This document shows positions 8,064-16,488 of a stretch of DNA of 64,000 nt, piece by piece. The notes beneath the pieces were generated by a model. That model did no database searches, was not told the DNA's origin, and saw only the letters and a list, made by a program, of their open reading frames with translations. Position 1 is the stretch's first letter. Each line of letters begins with the position of its first letter. The stretch covers positions 310,001 to 374,000 of the forward strand of contig JBMNFI010000001.1 of the NCBI GenBank assembly GCA_050949225.1, given 5' to 3'. The translations under genes and the position numbers were made by a program. This DNA comes from JBMNFI01 sp050949225. GTDB taxonomy: Bacteria; Bacillota; Dehalobacteriia; UBA4068.

Positions 8064-8573
8064 ATGAAAAAAATAAGCAAAATCCTCATTATCTCTCTTT
8101 CCTTAGCTGTTACTATGTCCCTGCTGATCGGTTGTGGCAATACAACAACTGGTGAACCGAAAACTCAACAAACAGCTGAAAACGAAGTTGATCTAGCCAC
8201 TAATTATGATATCAATGTACGTGAGATACTAGTAAAATATAAGGGAAAGGATGGCTTTTTAAAAAATGGTTTTGAAATCACTGATTCTACAGAGGTACAA
8301 CAAATGATTGAATCTGTGAATTTTGACTTTTGGAAAAAAGCAGAAGCAGATGAGATATTAAGAGGTGTTCCTTACTACTGGGTTCAATTTGGGGACAAAA
8401 CCACTATTGCTATATATTATGACAGATCCTATGGCCGTATAGGAGTCGGTCTGCCAGATGAAAGCGGTCTTTTGATAGATGTGCCAGATGGTGACTATAA
8501 CATACCTCAAGAATTTTATGATACTCTTCTAGAATTCGTCGAAAAATATAAACCGGAACTACTTTCAGAATAA
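8064..8573 (+). CDS. family L lipoprotein (copy L3)
   Basis: A 169-aa lipoprotein (lipobox LLIGC) with ATNYDINVREILVKY, FEITDSTEVQQMIESVNF, YWVQFGDKTTIAIYY and LLEFVEKYKPELLSE. It is closest to copies L8 and L9 (YWVQFGDKTTI, FVEKYQPE). The leader before its AAAAGGAG repeats the ACTT-AAATTACC peptidase-tail sequence found before L2, so L2 and L3 arose by a duplication that carried the end of the peptidase gene along. Confidence 0.85.
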   Translation: MKKISKILIISLSLAVTMSLLIGCGNTTTGEPKTQQTAENEVDLATNYDINVREILVKYKGKDGFLKNGFEITDSTEVQQMIESVNFDFWKKAEADEILRGVPYYWVQFGDKTTIAIYYDRSYGRIGVGLPDESGLLIDVPDGDYNIPQEFYDTLLEFVEKYKPELLSE

Positions 8574-8591
8574 AAAGCAGGAGGCAAACTA

Positions 8592-9179
8592 ATGTCAAAA
8601 AAGAAAAAAATATTAATATGTTGTGTAATTATCTTTTCATTTGTGTTTTGTGTTAGCTTAAATGCCTCAAGTTATACATTTAAACCTTGGAAAATTAAAA
8701 CATCAAATCCCATTATGTTTATTGTTCAAAAAGAATTTGGGACTACTTCTTTTAACCATATGAATGATGCTCTTTATAAATGGAATTCTGCCTCCGGCTA
8801 TACTTTAATGCGTAGAGATCCTAATAGTAGGCATACAGACGGCGTATATCCTCATAAGGACGGCATAAGTTGTGTTTATCGGATAAATGCCGGTGCTGGA
8901 GCTGGCTATGTTGCACAAGCATCAACTCAATCTAATCTACTAACTAAAAATGTCACTGAGAGTGATATAAATTTTAATATGCATTACAGTTGGGCCAATA
9001 GTGCAAAGGCCGGATCCTATGATGTTTGGAGCATTTTTCAACATGAAAGTGGACATACAGCAGGGTTAGGTCATTCTGCAAATACGTCTGCTGTTATGTA
9101 TAAATATTGTTCATCGAATTCAATTTCTTGGAGAACACTAAAAGCTGATGACCGTAATGGCATTAATGCTAAATATTAA
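8592..9179 (+). CDS. secreted matrixin-like zinc metalloprotease
   Basis: A 195-aa secreted protein with signal peptide (KKKKILICCVIIFSFVFCVSLNA) and the metzincin motif HESGHTAGLGHS, which gives zinc ligands His 151, His 155 and His 161 with catalytic Glu 152. SAVMY about 8 residues later supplies a plausible Met-turn, as in M10/M57 peptidases. The region around MNDALYKWNSASGYTL resembles the N-terminal part of bacterial matrixins. It follows L3 by 18 bp with an AGGAGG site, so it is probably co-transcribed with L2-L3. Substrate unknown. Confidence 0.85.
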   Translation: MSKKKKILICCVIIFSFVFCVSLNASSYTFKPWKIKTSNPIMFIVQKEFGTTSFNHMNDALYKWNSASGYTLMRRDPNSRHTDGVYPHKDGISCVYRINAGAGAGYVAQASTQSNLLTKNVTESDINFNMHYSWANSAKAGSYDVWSIFQHESGHTAGLGHSANTSAVMYKYCSSNSISWRTLKADDRNGINAKY

Positions 9180-9432
9180 GAGAAATGGAGTTACTATAAT
9201 GATAAAAACCTCACGAAGGAAAGTTGCTATAACAACCTCTGTTATTGTGATAGGCATAATTACTGTTTTGATTCTTTGTAACAAGATAGTAGTTACTAAT
9301 ATACACAATGTTATCCCCTATATGACTGTAGAAGAAATGACTGCAGAGTCTCAATTAGTAATTGTCGGAACAGTTGTCGACAAAAAAGAATTTAAAATTA
9401 AGCCTGTCAGTGAGGGGGCGATGCTCAAATGT
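9175..9432. repeat. 258-bp direct repeat, copy 1
   Basis: Bases 9175-9432 recur at 10127-10384 with one noticed mismatch (GCAGAG versus GCACAG, Glu to Gln). The repeat covers the end of the metalloprotease gene, the leader and the first 78 codons of the membrane protein. Confidence 0.9.
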
Positions 9433-9975
9433 CTTGACTACTATGTAAAACCGACTGAGGTACTGCGGGGTGAGGTAAATACTGATACTGTGGTTGTTCG
9501 TGTCTTTGGAGATTATATAGAAGATGCGGAAAAAAACACCCTTTCTATTACAAGAAATGATATTTCATTGGGCTTACATTTAAATCAAGATTATTTATTT
9601 ATGTTGATTCAGCCCGGTGTAGGTGGCAGTTATAACACAAAAGGAGATTATTACTATATCCAAAACTGCAATATGGGTGTTTATCAGAAACAACAGAAAA
9701 CCTCTGACACATATCTGCGACTCTTAAACAATGTTGATACTCTGGATATGAGCTCTCAGGAATTAAAAAATTTAGAAGATGGTTTCATGATTGAATATTC
9801 TTCTTACTTAGGTCAAGTAGAAAAAATCAACAAGCAAAGACCCGTTGATCCTCTAGACAACAAAAAACAAACTATAAAAAACCTTGAGATGAATTTAGAA
9901 AACGCAATGATGACTCAAGCAGAATTTGATCAATACATCAAAGAACTTGATATGTACGCTACTATTATAGAATAG
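9199..9975 (+). CDS. membrane-anchored protein of unknown function
   Basis: A 258-aa protein with one N-terminal transmembrane anchor (KVAITTSVIVIGIITVLILCNKIV), then an extracytoplasmic part with MTVEEMTAESQLVIVGTVV, the beta-rich YYVKPTEVLRGEVNTDTVVVRVFG and a charged helical C-terminus. The ESQLVIVGTV...PTEVLRG pattern is seen in uncharacterised secreted Bacillota proteins with an OB-like strand order. It starts at 9199 behind AAATGGAG, 20 bp after the metalloprotease gene, and ends before an intrinsic terminator. Its first 78 codons are duplicated at 10151. Confidence 0.6.
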   Translation: MIKTSRRKVAITTSVIVIGIITVLILCNKIVVTNIHNVIPYMTVEEMTAESQLVIVGTVVDKKEFKIKPVSEGAMLKCLDYYVKPTEVLRGEVNTDTVVVRVFGDYIEDAEKNTLSITRNDISLGLHLNQDYLFMLIQPGVGGSYNTKGDYYYIQNCNMGVYQKQQKTSDTYLRLLNNVDTLDMSSQELKNLEDGFMIEYSSYLGQVEKINKQRPVDPLDNKKQTIKNLEMNLENAMMTQAEFDQYIKELDMYATIIE

Positions 9976-10003
9976 TATTATAGACAAAACATCCACAAAC
10001 AAA

Positions 10004-10033
10004 AAAAGGGAGAGCATTTAGCTCTCCCTTTTA
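10004..10033 (+). terminator. intrinsic terminator
   Basis: GGGAGAGC-ATTTA-GCTCTCCC followed by TTTTACTTT, 30 bp after the membrane protein gene ending at 9975. Confidence 0.8.
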
Positions 10034-10126
10034 CTTTAAATAGTTTGCTCATCTAATTTGCTCATCATCACTAACGCTATTTGCCACTTCCAGCAAGCCG
10101 GCGCTTGAGGTAAAAAAAGAAACAAG

Positions 10127-10384
10127 ATTAAGAGAAATGGAGTTACTATAATGATAAAAACCTCACGAAGGAAAGTTGCTATAACAACCTCTGTTATTGT
10201 GATAGGCATAATTACTGTTTTGATTCTTTGTAACAAGATAGTAGTTACTAATATACACAATGTTATCCCCTATATGACTGTAGAAGAAATGACTGCACAG
10301 TCTCAATTAGTAATTGTCGGAACAGTTGTCGACAAAAAAGAATTTAAAATTAAGCCTGTCAGTGAGGGGGCGATGCTCAAATGT
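10127..10384. repeat. 258-bp direct repeat, copy 2
   Basis: Second copy of 9175-9432. Homology stops abruptly at ATGCTCAAATGT, after which unrelated sequence follows. Near identity points to a recent duplication. Confidence 0.9.
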
Positions 10385-10405
10385 TTTGGTGCTTTTAGAT
10401 TATAA
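10151..10405 (+). pseudogene. truncated duplicate of the membrane protein
   Basis: An 84-codon frame that repeats the first 78 codons of the gene at 9199 (transmembrane anchor and the SQLVIVGTVV strand) and then runs into six unrelated codons and a stop. It could still make a short anchored peptide because the leader is copied too, but most of the extracytoplasmic part is missing. Confidence 0.75.
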
Positions 10406-10410
10406 GTAAA

Positions 10411-10440
10411 AGGAGGGGCATTACACCCCTCTAAATTTTT
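10411..10440. terminator. bidirectional terminator-like hairpin
   Basis: GAGGGG (10413-10418) pairs with CCCCTC (10426-10431). A T-rich tail follows on plus and CTTTTAC on minus. It lies between the truncated duplicate (plus) and lipoprotein L4 (minus). Confidence 0.6.
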
Positions 10441-10467
10441 ATCCTATATTCAGTTTTAAATAGTTGA

Positions 10468-11040
10468 TTAATCCTCCAGCAGCTCAGGAGCGTATTTTTC
10501 GATCATTTCTTGCAGGGTGGTGTAGATCCCATAGGGCATGATATATGGGCCGCTGCTGGTAACAGCGAAATCATCGGGATTTTTTAGTGGAATAGCCGCA
10601 CCATTCTTTTCTATACCAGCGTTGCCATCAGAGATACCACCATACAAATATGGACCCTGTTCGCCGTTCCACGTTTCCAAGTATAACATCTTATCATCAA
10701 ACTGAATATAGTATTCCGTTATCCCCATACTTTTACCATATGCACCTTCCCAAGAATTGAAATCAACTGCTTCAACCATCTTATCAATATCAGCAGAATT
10801 AGTGATCTCAAAGGCTTTAAAATAAGGATCATAATTTACTGGCTCGTTCTCTTCAGAACCGTACTTCCAAACAGTAATTTTCTGAACATCACTAAGATCA
10901 AAAATGTTAGCTAACGCCGCTGTCTTTTTCGTCATATTATTATCACTTGACGTAACATTATTATCCCCACATCCAGCAAGTAAAGAAACAACCAACAAGA
11001 ATGACAAAGATAGCACCAGTATTTTAGTTATTTTTGTCAT
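10468..11040 (-). CDS. family L lipoprotein (copy L4)
   Basis: A 190-aa lipoprotein, MTKITKILVLSLSFLLVVSLLAGC, started at 11040 by comparison with the MSKITKIL starts of other copies; two other in-frame Mets lie just upstream behind GGAGGGAG. Family signatures: KITVWKYGSEE, AFEITNSADIDKMVEAVDFNSW, YYIQFDDK, GPYIMPYGIYTTLQEMIEKYAPELLED. Its last ~70 bp are almost identical to L1. It lies 29 bp behind the caspase-like peptidase gene on the same strand, repeating the peptidase-lipoprotein order of the 46-50 kb cluster. Confidence 0.85.
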   Translation of the reverse strand: MTKITKILVLSLSFLLVVSLLAGCGDNNVTSSDNNMTKKTAALANIFDLSDVQKITVWKYGSEENEPVNYDPYFKAFEITNSADIDKMVEAVDFNSWEGAYGKSMGITEYYIQFDDKMLYLETWNGEQGPYLYGGISDGNAGIEKNGAAIPLKNPDDFAVTSSGPYIMPYGIYTTLQEMIEKYAPELLED

Positions 11041-11069
11041 AACCATATCTCCCTCCATTATAGTTTTTG

Positions 11070-12587
11070 CTATAATTTATAAGTTTGATCACCGCAGAAA
11101 TAAATTGGTAATTGTGAAACAGTACCTCCTAAGTCGGCTCTAGCATCCACTGCTGCTTTATGAAGCGAACGATCATATCTACCTGCTAAGTATAAGAATT
11201 GATTATTAAAAGCATCTGCATAATTAGAATAAATTGTATTACTCCAACTTAAAAAGACTCTTTTGCTAGAACTATTAGTGATATTAAAGGCATGTGTCCA
11301 TGCAGCCGTACCAGTACTGCAAGAATCTAAAAAAACAAATTTCCAGTTACCAGTATTTGCGTCTATATCTGTTCTTTTTATTGTCCAAATGTAATAATAG
11401 GGCGTTGAAGCATCTTGCTTTGCACGTATAGCATCTCCTATTCCAGAATAGTAGCCACCATGCCCAGCAAAATAAAAAGCGTATGCTGTCGGCTCATTAT
11501 AGAGGAAATTCTCTATCTGGCCTTTTAATGCGGTAGAATTTGAGGCATTTTGGGTAACATTAAAACCCCGATTAGACAAGAAATTTCCTGCTCTTTGGAC
11601 CATTCTTGTGAAGTTATTACCAGGAGCTGCGATACCTTCACCAGTTCTCTGCCCAAAAGCACCACCTTTGTCCATACCCATACCACCGCCCACAACCTTA
11701 CCGGTCACCGCATCAATATGAATCTCATAATTACCACCGGTTTCTTCATCTTCATTTACTATATTAATATTATAGATTAGACGAACATAGTTTGCAAGCT
11801 TCACTTTGTCGCTACCATCCCAAGCATAATTGGGACGTTCATACATTAGTGTAGTTTTTTTAACTTCTGCTCCTTCACCCAAATTATCTATTATTGGCTG
11901 AGCTTTTTTCAAAGCTTCTTCTTCTGTGATCTCTGCTTTTTCCGTATTTACATCCATATCGAAAACGCGAAGAAATCCCACCGAAGCATCGGCTCTGACC
12001 ACATTGATGCTTACACCTTTATACGAATTAATAATACCATTAGACAGCTTTTCTTTGTAAGCCAATACCCAGTAAGAGGTTGAAAATTCCTCTGAAGTTA
12101 CTAATTCATATTTCCCCTCTAGTCCTAATATTTTCAAAACTTTTTCACCAGTGGCTAAATAATCCTTCTCTGTTGTTTTCCATTTGTATTCATCACCACT
12201 GCTCATAGTAGATTCATCATAAGTTGATAGACTAATGATATTATTGTTTTCATCCAGCTCAATCAAATTAGAACCATCAATTTGATAACTGGTATAGGTA
12301 GCATCACGAATCTGATCATTAATAACTTCCACTTTGGTAACTTTATTGACATCAATACCTAGTGTTTTAGCTGTGGTTTGCTGCGTGGCTAGCGCCTTGG
12401 CATCAAGTTGCTGCTGAGACAAAGCTTTAGTATTCTTAATTGCTGTACTCTCTGCAATCATAGCACTCATAGGCTTGTCCAACTCATAGCTGTCCACAAC
12501 CTGAATTGTCTCCAATGACAGATCCACTACCTTTTCATCATTAGCTCCAGCATATAAGGCCGGAACCATCACCAAAATCGCCAACAA
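11070..12587 (-). CDS. secreted caspase-like (clan CD) cysteine peptidase with PepSY-like N-terminal region
   Basis: About 505 aa. After a signal-type hydrophobic segment, the N-terminal half contains a stretch resembling PepSY/YPEB domains (EITEEEALKKAQPIIDNL...; YEIHIDAVTGKVVGG). The C-terminal half has the clan CD layout: AYAFYFAGHGG with candidate catalytic His 376 and WKFVFLDSCSTG with candidate Cys 423. A paralogue lies at 46391-47857 and remnants at 5821 and 7290-7444. The start is uncertain: the frame opens only at TTG 12587. An ATG at 12658 is in another frame and would be joined by one indel in an A-rich tract, so the signal peptide may be frameshifted. Substrate unknown; neighbouring family L lipoproteins are candidates for substrates or inhibitors. 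Confidence 0.75.
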   Translation of the reverse strand: MLAILVMVPALYAGANDEKVVDLSLETIQVVDSYELDKPMSAMIAESTAIKNTKALSQQQLDAKALATQQTTAKTLGIDVNKVTKVEVINDQIRDATYTSYQIDGSNLIELDENNNIISLSTYDESTMSSGDEYKWKTTEKDYLATGEKVLKILGLEGKYELVTSEEFSTSYWVLAYKEKLSNGIINSYKGVSINVVRADASVGFLRVFDMDVNTEKAEITEEEALKKAQPIIDNLGEGAEVKKTTLMYERPNYAWDGSDKVKLANYVRLIYNINIVNEDEETGGNYEIHIDAVTGKVVGGGMGMDKGGAFGQRTGEGIAAPGNNFTRMVQRAGNFLSNRGFNVTQNASNSTALKGQIENFLYNEPTAYAFYFAGHGGYYSGIGDAIRAKQDASTPYYYIWTIKRTDIDANTGNWKFVFLDSCSTGTAAWTHAFNITNSSSKRVFLSWSNTIYSNYADAFNNQFLYLAGRYDRSLHKAAVDARADLGGTVSQLPIYFCGDQTYKL

Positions 12588-12816
12588 TGCTACAACTACA
12601 GTTAAAATCTTTTTCTTTTTCTGATCGAAACCAAAAGTATTTCTTGTTTATAATCCATTTTGCCAGGCATCAAAATAACCAATATTGATAACAAAAGGAG
12701 TAATTATTGTTAACCACTCCAAGATCAATACCAATGCACGTTCATAAAGGCAAAACGAATGCACAATGCCTCAAATTAAGTATGAATACATTTTCCACAT
12801 TTCTCAAAACAAAAAA

Positions 12817-12841
12817 GGGGGCATAACAATGCCCCCTTTTC
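12817..12841 (-). terminator. intrinsic terminator at the end of the prophage lysis module
   Basis: GGGGGCAT-TGTT-ATGCCCCC read on minus, followed by TTTTTTG, directly downstream of the holin gene. The 230 bp between here and the peptidase gene hold no supported gene. Confidence 0.8.
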
Positions 12842-12842
12842 A

Positions 12843-13055
12843 CTACCCTTCATCATCTACAACATCACTGCCAACCTCTGGCAACCCGCCGAGAGATGTA
12901 AGCAAACTAACAACCCCCGCCAGCAATGATGCAGATGCCACCATCACCCAATCAACTTCACTAATTAACGTACTTACACCAATCAAGGCAACCCCTGATT
13001 GGGCAACTGTCTTTATGGCCCTAATTCCTGCTGCTTTCCACCATTGTCTGTTCAT
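12843..13055 (-). CDS. phage holin, r1t family
   Basis: A 70-aa protein beginning MNRQWWKAAGIRAIKTVAQS, then two hydrophobic segments around ALIGVSTLI and VMVASASLLAGVVSLLTSLGGLP, typical of r1t-type holins that form membrane lesions to release the endolysin. The start at 13055 has an AGAGAGGTGATT site. It is the last gene of the prophage late operon, 38 bp after the endolysin gene. Confidence 0.85.
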   Translation of the reverse strand: MNRQWWKAAGIRAIKTVAQSGVALIGVSTLISEVDWVMVASASLLAGVVSLLTSLGGLPEVGSDVVDDEG

Positions 13056-13093
13056 TATAATCACCTCTCTTTTTGCGGCGCAACAGCTCACTC

Positions 13094-13891
13094 TTATTTA
13101 TTAAGCAACCTGTAAGCAATAATAATCGGCTTCAGTGCTTCACGCCGCATAAACACCTTGTGCCCGTTCTCACCCTTAATAATCCCTGCTTTACTCAGGG
13201 CACTGACATCATCCCGCCAATATGTGGGCACATCAGCAATATCTTTATAGAGGGGATTAGCCTCATTGTAGTAGTTATTAAATTGTGCTTTAGTCATTTT
13301 CTCATCACTCGCTTTCTGCTTTTTCTTAAACAAATAATACTGCGGGCTGCGATTAGCACAATCAGCAGCCAAAGTAGATAATAAACAGCTGCAGTCATGG
13401 CCGCTGACGCTAACTTTGCCCGCCCGCCCGCTTTTTTGGAATTTGCCGGCATAATAGCCGGGATCCCAAACCGCCACCCGCTGATTAGAGGGATTATACA
13501 AGCGCACCACCACATAATGGCCGCCATCGGAAAAAACACCTGTCCAGTTTTTACGGTCTCCGCCGACATTGGCAATAGCCAGACCACCTGATAGCAGGTG
13601 GTTTTGTAAAATGGCTGCGCTGCTGCCGGTTTTATATTCCAGGTCAAATTTGGCTGCCGCCGCCCTTGCCAGCACCGCCATATCGGTGCCGCCTGAGACC
13701 CTCGCCCCGCAAGCAATAGCGAATTTAGCCGCCGTCACAGGATTAAATTTACGAGCCGTCAAACCCTCCACCACCATCGCCAGACAAGTCGGCCCGCAGC
13801 CGCCACTTTTAATGGTAGCGCTTTTATTACTGGGCGAAGGGTAGGCATAATTGCCATAATCATTTTGGTTATAGTAAACAGCTTTTATCAT
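13094..13891 (-). CDS. phage endolysin with C39-like peptidase domain
   Basis: A 265-aa protein. Residues ~1-190 form a C39-family-like cysteine peptidase: GGCGPTCLAMVVEGL carries the nucleophile Cys and GGHYVVVRLYNPSNQRVAVWDPG the His and Asp. The C-terminal ~50 residues (YKDIADVPTYWRDDVSALSKAGIIKG) look like an SLH-type repeat, a plausible cell-wall targeting module. Position between holin and tail genes supports a lysis role. Start at 13891 follows AAAGGAG by 8 bp. Confidence 0.8.
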   Translation of the reverse strand: MIKAVYYNQNDYGNYAYPSPSNKSATIKSGGCGPTCLAMVVEGLTARKFNPVTAAKFAIACGARVSGGTDMAVLARAAAAKFDLEYKTGSSAAILQNHLLSGGLAIANVGGDRKNWTGVFSDGGHYVVVRLYNPSNQRVAVWDPGYYAGKFQKSGRAGKVSVSGHDCSCLLSTLAADCANRSPQYYLFKKKQKASDEKMTKAQFNNYYNEANPLYKDIADVPTYWRDDVSALSKAGIIKGENGHKVFMRREALKPIIIAYRLLNK

Positions 13892-13936
13892 GTTTTTCAC
13901 TCCTTTTGCCGATACTACTGCAAACTGTCTTATTTT

Positions 13937-14221
13937 TCACTGAATCATCTCATTTAAGCGCCGATGCGCGGATTTTGCCGTCTGTTCTACCATTATCACC
14001 CGATCCCTGATGTATTTATTTTCTTCGCCGATCTGCTTGATAGTTGTTTTTATTTCCTGAACATCCGCACTGATCGACTCCAAGCGCACAGCAATCGTGG
14101 TTAAAGCCGTTGCCTCTTTTTGATCAGCCGCCTTACTGGATCGTTTGGCATTGCCGATATTAAAATACAGCGAAACCAAAAACGACAACAAAGCGATCAA
14201 CAAGGCTATTTCTATGGTCAT
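13937..14221 (-). CDS. phage lysis-module membrane/coiled-coil protein
   Basis: A 94-aa protein with one N-terminal transmembrane helix (IEIALLIALLSFLVSLYFNI) and a long predicted coiled coil (TIAVRLESISADVQEIKTTI...). The layout is like XhlA-type and other small proteins between tail fibre and endolysin genes. The ATG at 14221 is preferred to an upstream GTG because AAGAGGTGG precedes it. Confidence 0.65.
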   Translation of the reverse strand: MTIEIALLIALLSFLVSLYFNIGNAKRSSKAADQKEATALTTIAVRLESISADVQEIKTTIKQIGEENKYIRDRVIMVEQTAKSAHRRLNEMIQ

Positions 14222-14252
14222 TTTCCACACCACCTCTTATTTTTTCTGCTGC

Positions 14253-15164
14253 TTATCTGGCTGAAATAGTCGGGTTTTGAGCCGTTGCAAGCAGACCGCC
14301 TTCGCCCACCGCCACATAAAGATCATTACTGTAGGTGATGCCGTAAATAGTTGCAGAGCCAAAACCGCCCTCCTGCATCAGCCAGTTTATACCATCAACG
14401 GAAGTAGCAATTTTGCCGTTTGTGCCCACCGCCACAAATTCGTTTTTGCCATAGCACACATCATAAATAATATCAGCGGCGCCAAAACCCGAGGCTCGCT
14501 GCACAAAACTATTACCGTTGACGGAGGTGGCGATTTTACCTTCGCTGCCGACTATGACATGCATATTTAGCTGATGCTGATAACAGATGCCCCGAATATC
14601 CGCACTGCCAAAACCGGCAGAATATTGTGACCAGCTGATCCCATTGGCGGAAGCCGCCATTTTACCGCCGGCACCCACCGCCTTATAGCCATGAAGATCG
14701 GCGCACACGCTGTAAATATTAGTGCTGCCAAAGCTGGAGCTGCGCTGCGTCCATTGCACGGCATTTGAAGAAGTGCCGATTTGCCCGCCGTCGCCCACCG
14801 CCACATAAAGACCGTCATAACAGCATTTTCTGATATTACGACTGCTGCTAAAGGTATTATTGCTGCTGTCGGTAACTGTCTGCCAGTAATAAGCATCCTG
14901 CGAACTGCACAACTTACCGCCGCCGCCCACCGCCACATATCTGGGGCCATCAGTGGCCACATGCAAAATCAAGGTGGAGGCAAACTGTGAATTTTGCTGC
15001 TGCCAGAAAAGACCATCGGTGGAAGTGAACAGCTTACCGCTGCTGCCGGCAGCAATGATAAAATGATCATCACTATCCACTGTATAAATTGTCGAAGTGC
15101 CAAAACCGGCATCACGCAAAGTCCAGCCGGCCTGAGCACCTGACTGAATAATAGTTTTTCTCAT
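14253..15164 (-). CDS. phage tail-associated beta-propeller-like repeat protein
   Basis: A 303-aa protein built of six or seven ~40-residue repeats with the pattern GFGSxxIYxV...VAVGxGGKIATSxDGxxW. This resembles BNR/photosystem II stability factor-like propeller blades. Its place just after the tail fibre gene and the 4-bp overlap (ATGA) with it suggest a host-recognition or fibre-tip role; this is inference. No enzymatic motif seen. Confidence 0.7.
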   Translation of the reverse strand: MRKTIIQSGAQAGWTLRDAGFGTSTIYTVDSDDHFIIAAGSSGKLFTSTDGLFWQQQNSQFASTLILHVATDGPRYVAVGGGGKLCSSQDAYYWQTVTDSSNNTFSSSRNIRKCCYDGLYVAVGDGGQIGTSSNAVQWTQRSSSFGSTNIYSVCADLHGYKAVGAGGKMAASANGISWSQYSAGFGSADIRGICYQHQLNMHVIVGSEGKIATSVNGNSFVQRASGFGAADIIYDVCYGKNEFVAVGTNGKIATSVDGINWLMQEGGFGSATIYGITYSNDLYVAVGEGGLLATAQNPTISAR

Positions 15165-15919
15165 GCCAAATCACCCGCCAAAAGCCAGTTCGTAGCAGTG
15201 ATTTTTTTTAAAACGGCACAAGCGTATTGTGCGGAAATACTCCTTTTATCCGCGCGAGAGTACAAAGTAACCCCTGCATTAGCTGAAAAAGTCACCGCAG
15301 CGCTGCCAAAGCGGCACACCTCGATTTCCGTACCGATGGGAAACAGAGAATTGCCGCTATCGGCAGGGATCAAAACCGAAATTGCCGCCGCAGAAGAACA
15401 AGCTAAAAAACTATTGGCATCGGCGGCGCTTAAAGTAAAAGTCGAACTTTTCGTCAGTACGGGGGAAAACAGCTGCACATTGGCACAACCGGCGGCATCA
15501 ATCACCACATTACCACCGTTTTTCACCAAGCCTAAATTACTGCCGGCGGTGGGCGCATTCATGGCCCCGCTGCCGTTAACGCTGATATTGCCACCATTTT
15601 TTACCAAGCCTAAATTACTGCCGGCGGTGGACGCATTCATTTCCCCGCTGCTGTTAATGCTGATATTGCCGCCGTTTTTCACCCCGCCGATGGCGGCGCC
15701 GCCTGTCGGCAGCTGATACTGTTGCAAAATATAAGCGGCGATATTTAAATCGTCAATTGCCTGACGCAATTTTTCGCCGCTCACATTGGATAAATCGCTT
15801 TGTGCTTTATCACTAACCTCCTGATCCAGCGTTTCCCAGTTATGATTAAACACCGTTATATCCGGAGGAGAATCTGTTAACTCAATCTTTTTTAAACCAA
15901 GCTTAGTAGTTTCTTGCAT
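15161..15919 (-). CDS. phage tail fibre protein with internal repeats
   Basis: A 252-aa protein. The N-terminus (LGLKKIELTDSPPDITVFNHNWETLDQ) is typical for tail fibres of Bacillota myophages. Residues ~75-150 hold three imperfect copies of a ~26-residue unit (NGGNISxNxSGxMNAxTAGSNLGLVK), also visible as a DNA repeat (15480-15690). The C-terminal part (TFTLSAADANSFLACSSAAAISVLIPAD) is a beta-rich domain seen at fibre ends. It precedes the propeller protein with overlapping stop and start. Confidence 0.75.
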   Translation of the reverse strand: MQETTKLGLKKIELTDSPPDITVFNHNWETLDQEVSDKAQSDLSNVSGEKLRQAIDDLNIAAYILQQYQLPTGGAAIGGVKNGGNISINSSGEMNASTAGSNLGLVKNGGNISVNGSGAMNAPTAGSNLGLVKNGGNVVIDAAGCANVQLFSPVLTKSSTFTLSAADANSFLACSSAAAISVLIPADSGNSLFPIGTEIEVCRFGSAAVTFSANAGVTLYSRADKRSISAQYACAVLKKITATNWLLAGDLA

Positions 15920-15921
15920 AT

Positions 15922-16488
15922 TTATACCCCTTTCTCATCAATTAATACATATTCTTTTACCTCCTGCCAAGAGGCTAAGCTATCGGCAAGCTGACCCCAA
16001 GATACATAATTTTCCTTTAAATCCTGCCATGTGCAATACCAGCGCTCCACCTGCAGCCCCAAATGAGCCGGAATCAACGTCCTTAAAGTCCGCTCTAAAT
16101 CGGCAAATAAAAACAGCTCCCCTTTCAGAGGCGCCATAATTTTCACCTTGATAGAAAAATCCTCCAGACTGACCTGCACATTATAATCACCGGTAAAGGT
16201 CCGGCAAATTTCTTTGATTCTCTCCTCATTAAACTTACCAAAACCCTTAATCATCGCCAAAACGACCATTTGCCGCTGTTCCAAATTGCCCCGCGGCGTG
16301 ACAGCAAACAGCTCTTCCCATTCTTGAAGCCGCTCTAAGGAAAAATCAGCCACAAAAGAACAAGCCAAAACCTCCCCTAGCTGCTCCCTTAAATGGGTGA
16401 ATTCCGCATTTTCCGCCCCCGTCAGCGCCTGCATTTCCACCACCTGCTGATAAAATTTCGGCAAATATTTTAACAGGTTAAGCGCCAT
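15922..16488 (-). CDS. phage tail/baseplate protein, YmfQ (DUF2313) family
   Basis: A 188-aa protein beginning ALNLLKYLPKFYQQVVEMQAL with LERLQEWEELFAVTPRGNLEQRQ and ALKGELFLFADLERTLRTLIPAHLGL, the conserved pattern of YmfQ/XkdU-like proteins that connect baseplate and fibres. It starts directly at the end of the baseplate J gene (adjacent stop and start), the standard PBSX order. Confidence 0.85.
   Translation of the reverse strand: MALNLLKYLPKFYQQVVEMQALTGAENAEFTHLREQLGEVLACSFVADFSLERLQEWEELFAVTPRGNLEQRQMVVLAMIKGFGKFNEERIKEICRTFTGDYNVQVSLEDFSIKVKIMAPLKGELFLFADLERTLRTLIPAHLGLQVERWYCTWQDLKENYVSWGQLADSLASWQEVKEYVLIDEKGV

Noticed and set aside
10036..10260. 74-codon minus-strand frame ending ...MSKLDEQTI
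   Set aside because: Overlaps the duplicated segment and terminator, has no start signal and no recognisable family; may be a relic but cannot be supported.
11070..12587. Caspase-like peptidase as an intracellular antiphage or CRISPR-associated effector (CHAT type)
   Set aside because: The protein has a secretion-type N-terminus and a PepSY-like domain and its partners are lipoproteins, so an extracytoplasmic role fits better.
15198..15716. 172-codon plus-strand frame antisense to the tail fibre gene
   Set aside because: It mirrors the repeats of the fibre gene and has no binding site; the fibre protein explains the sequence.
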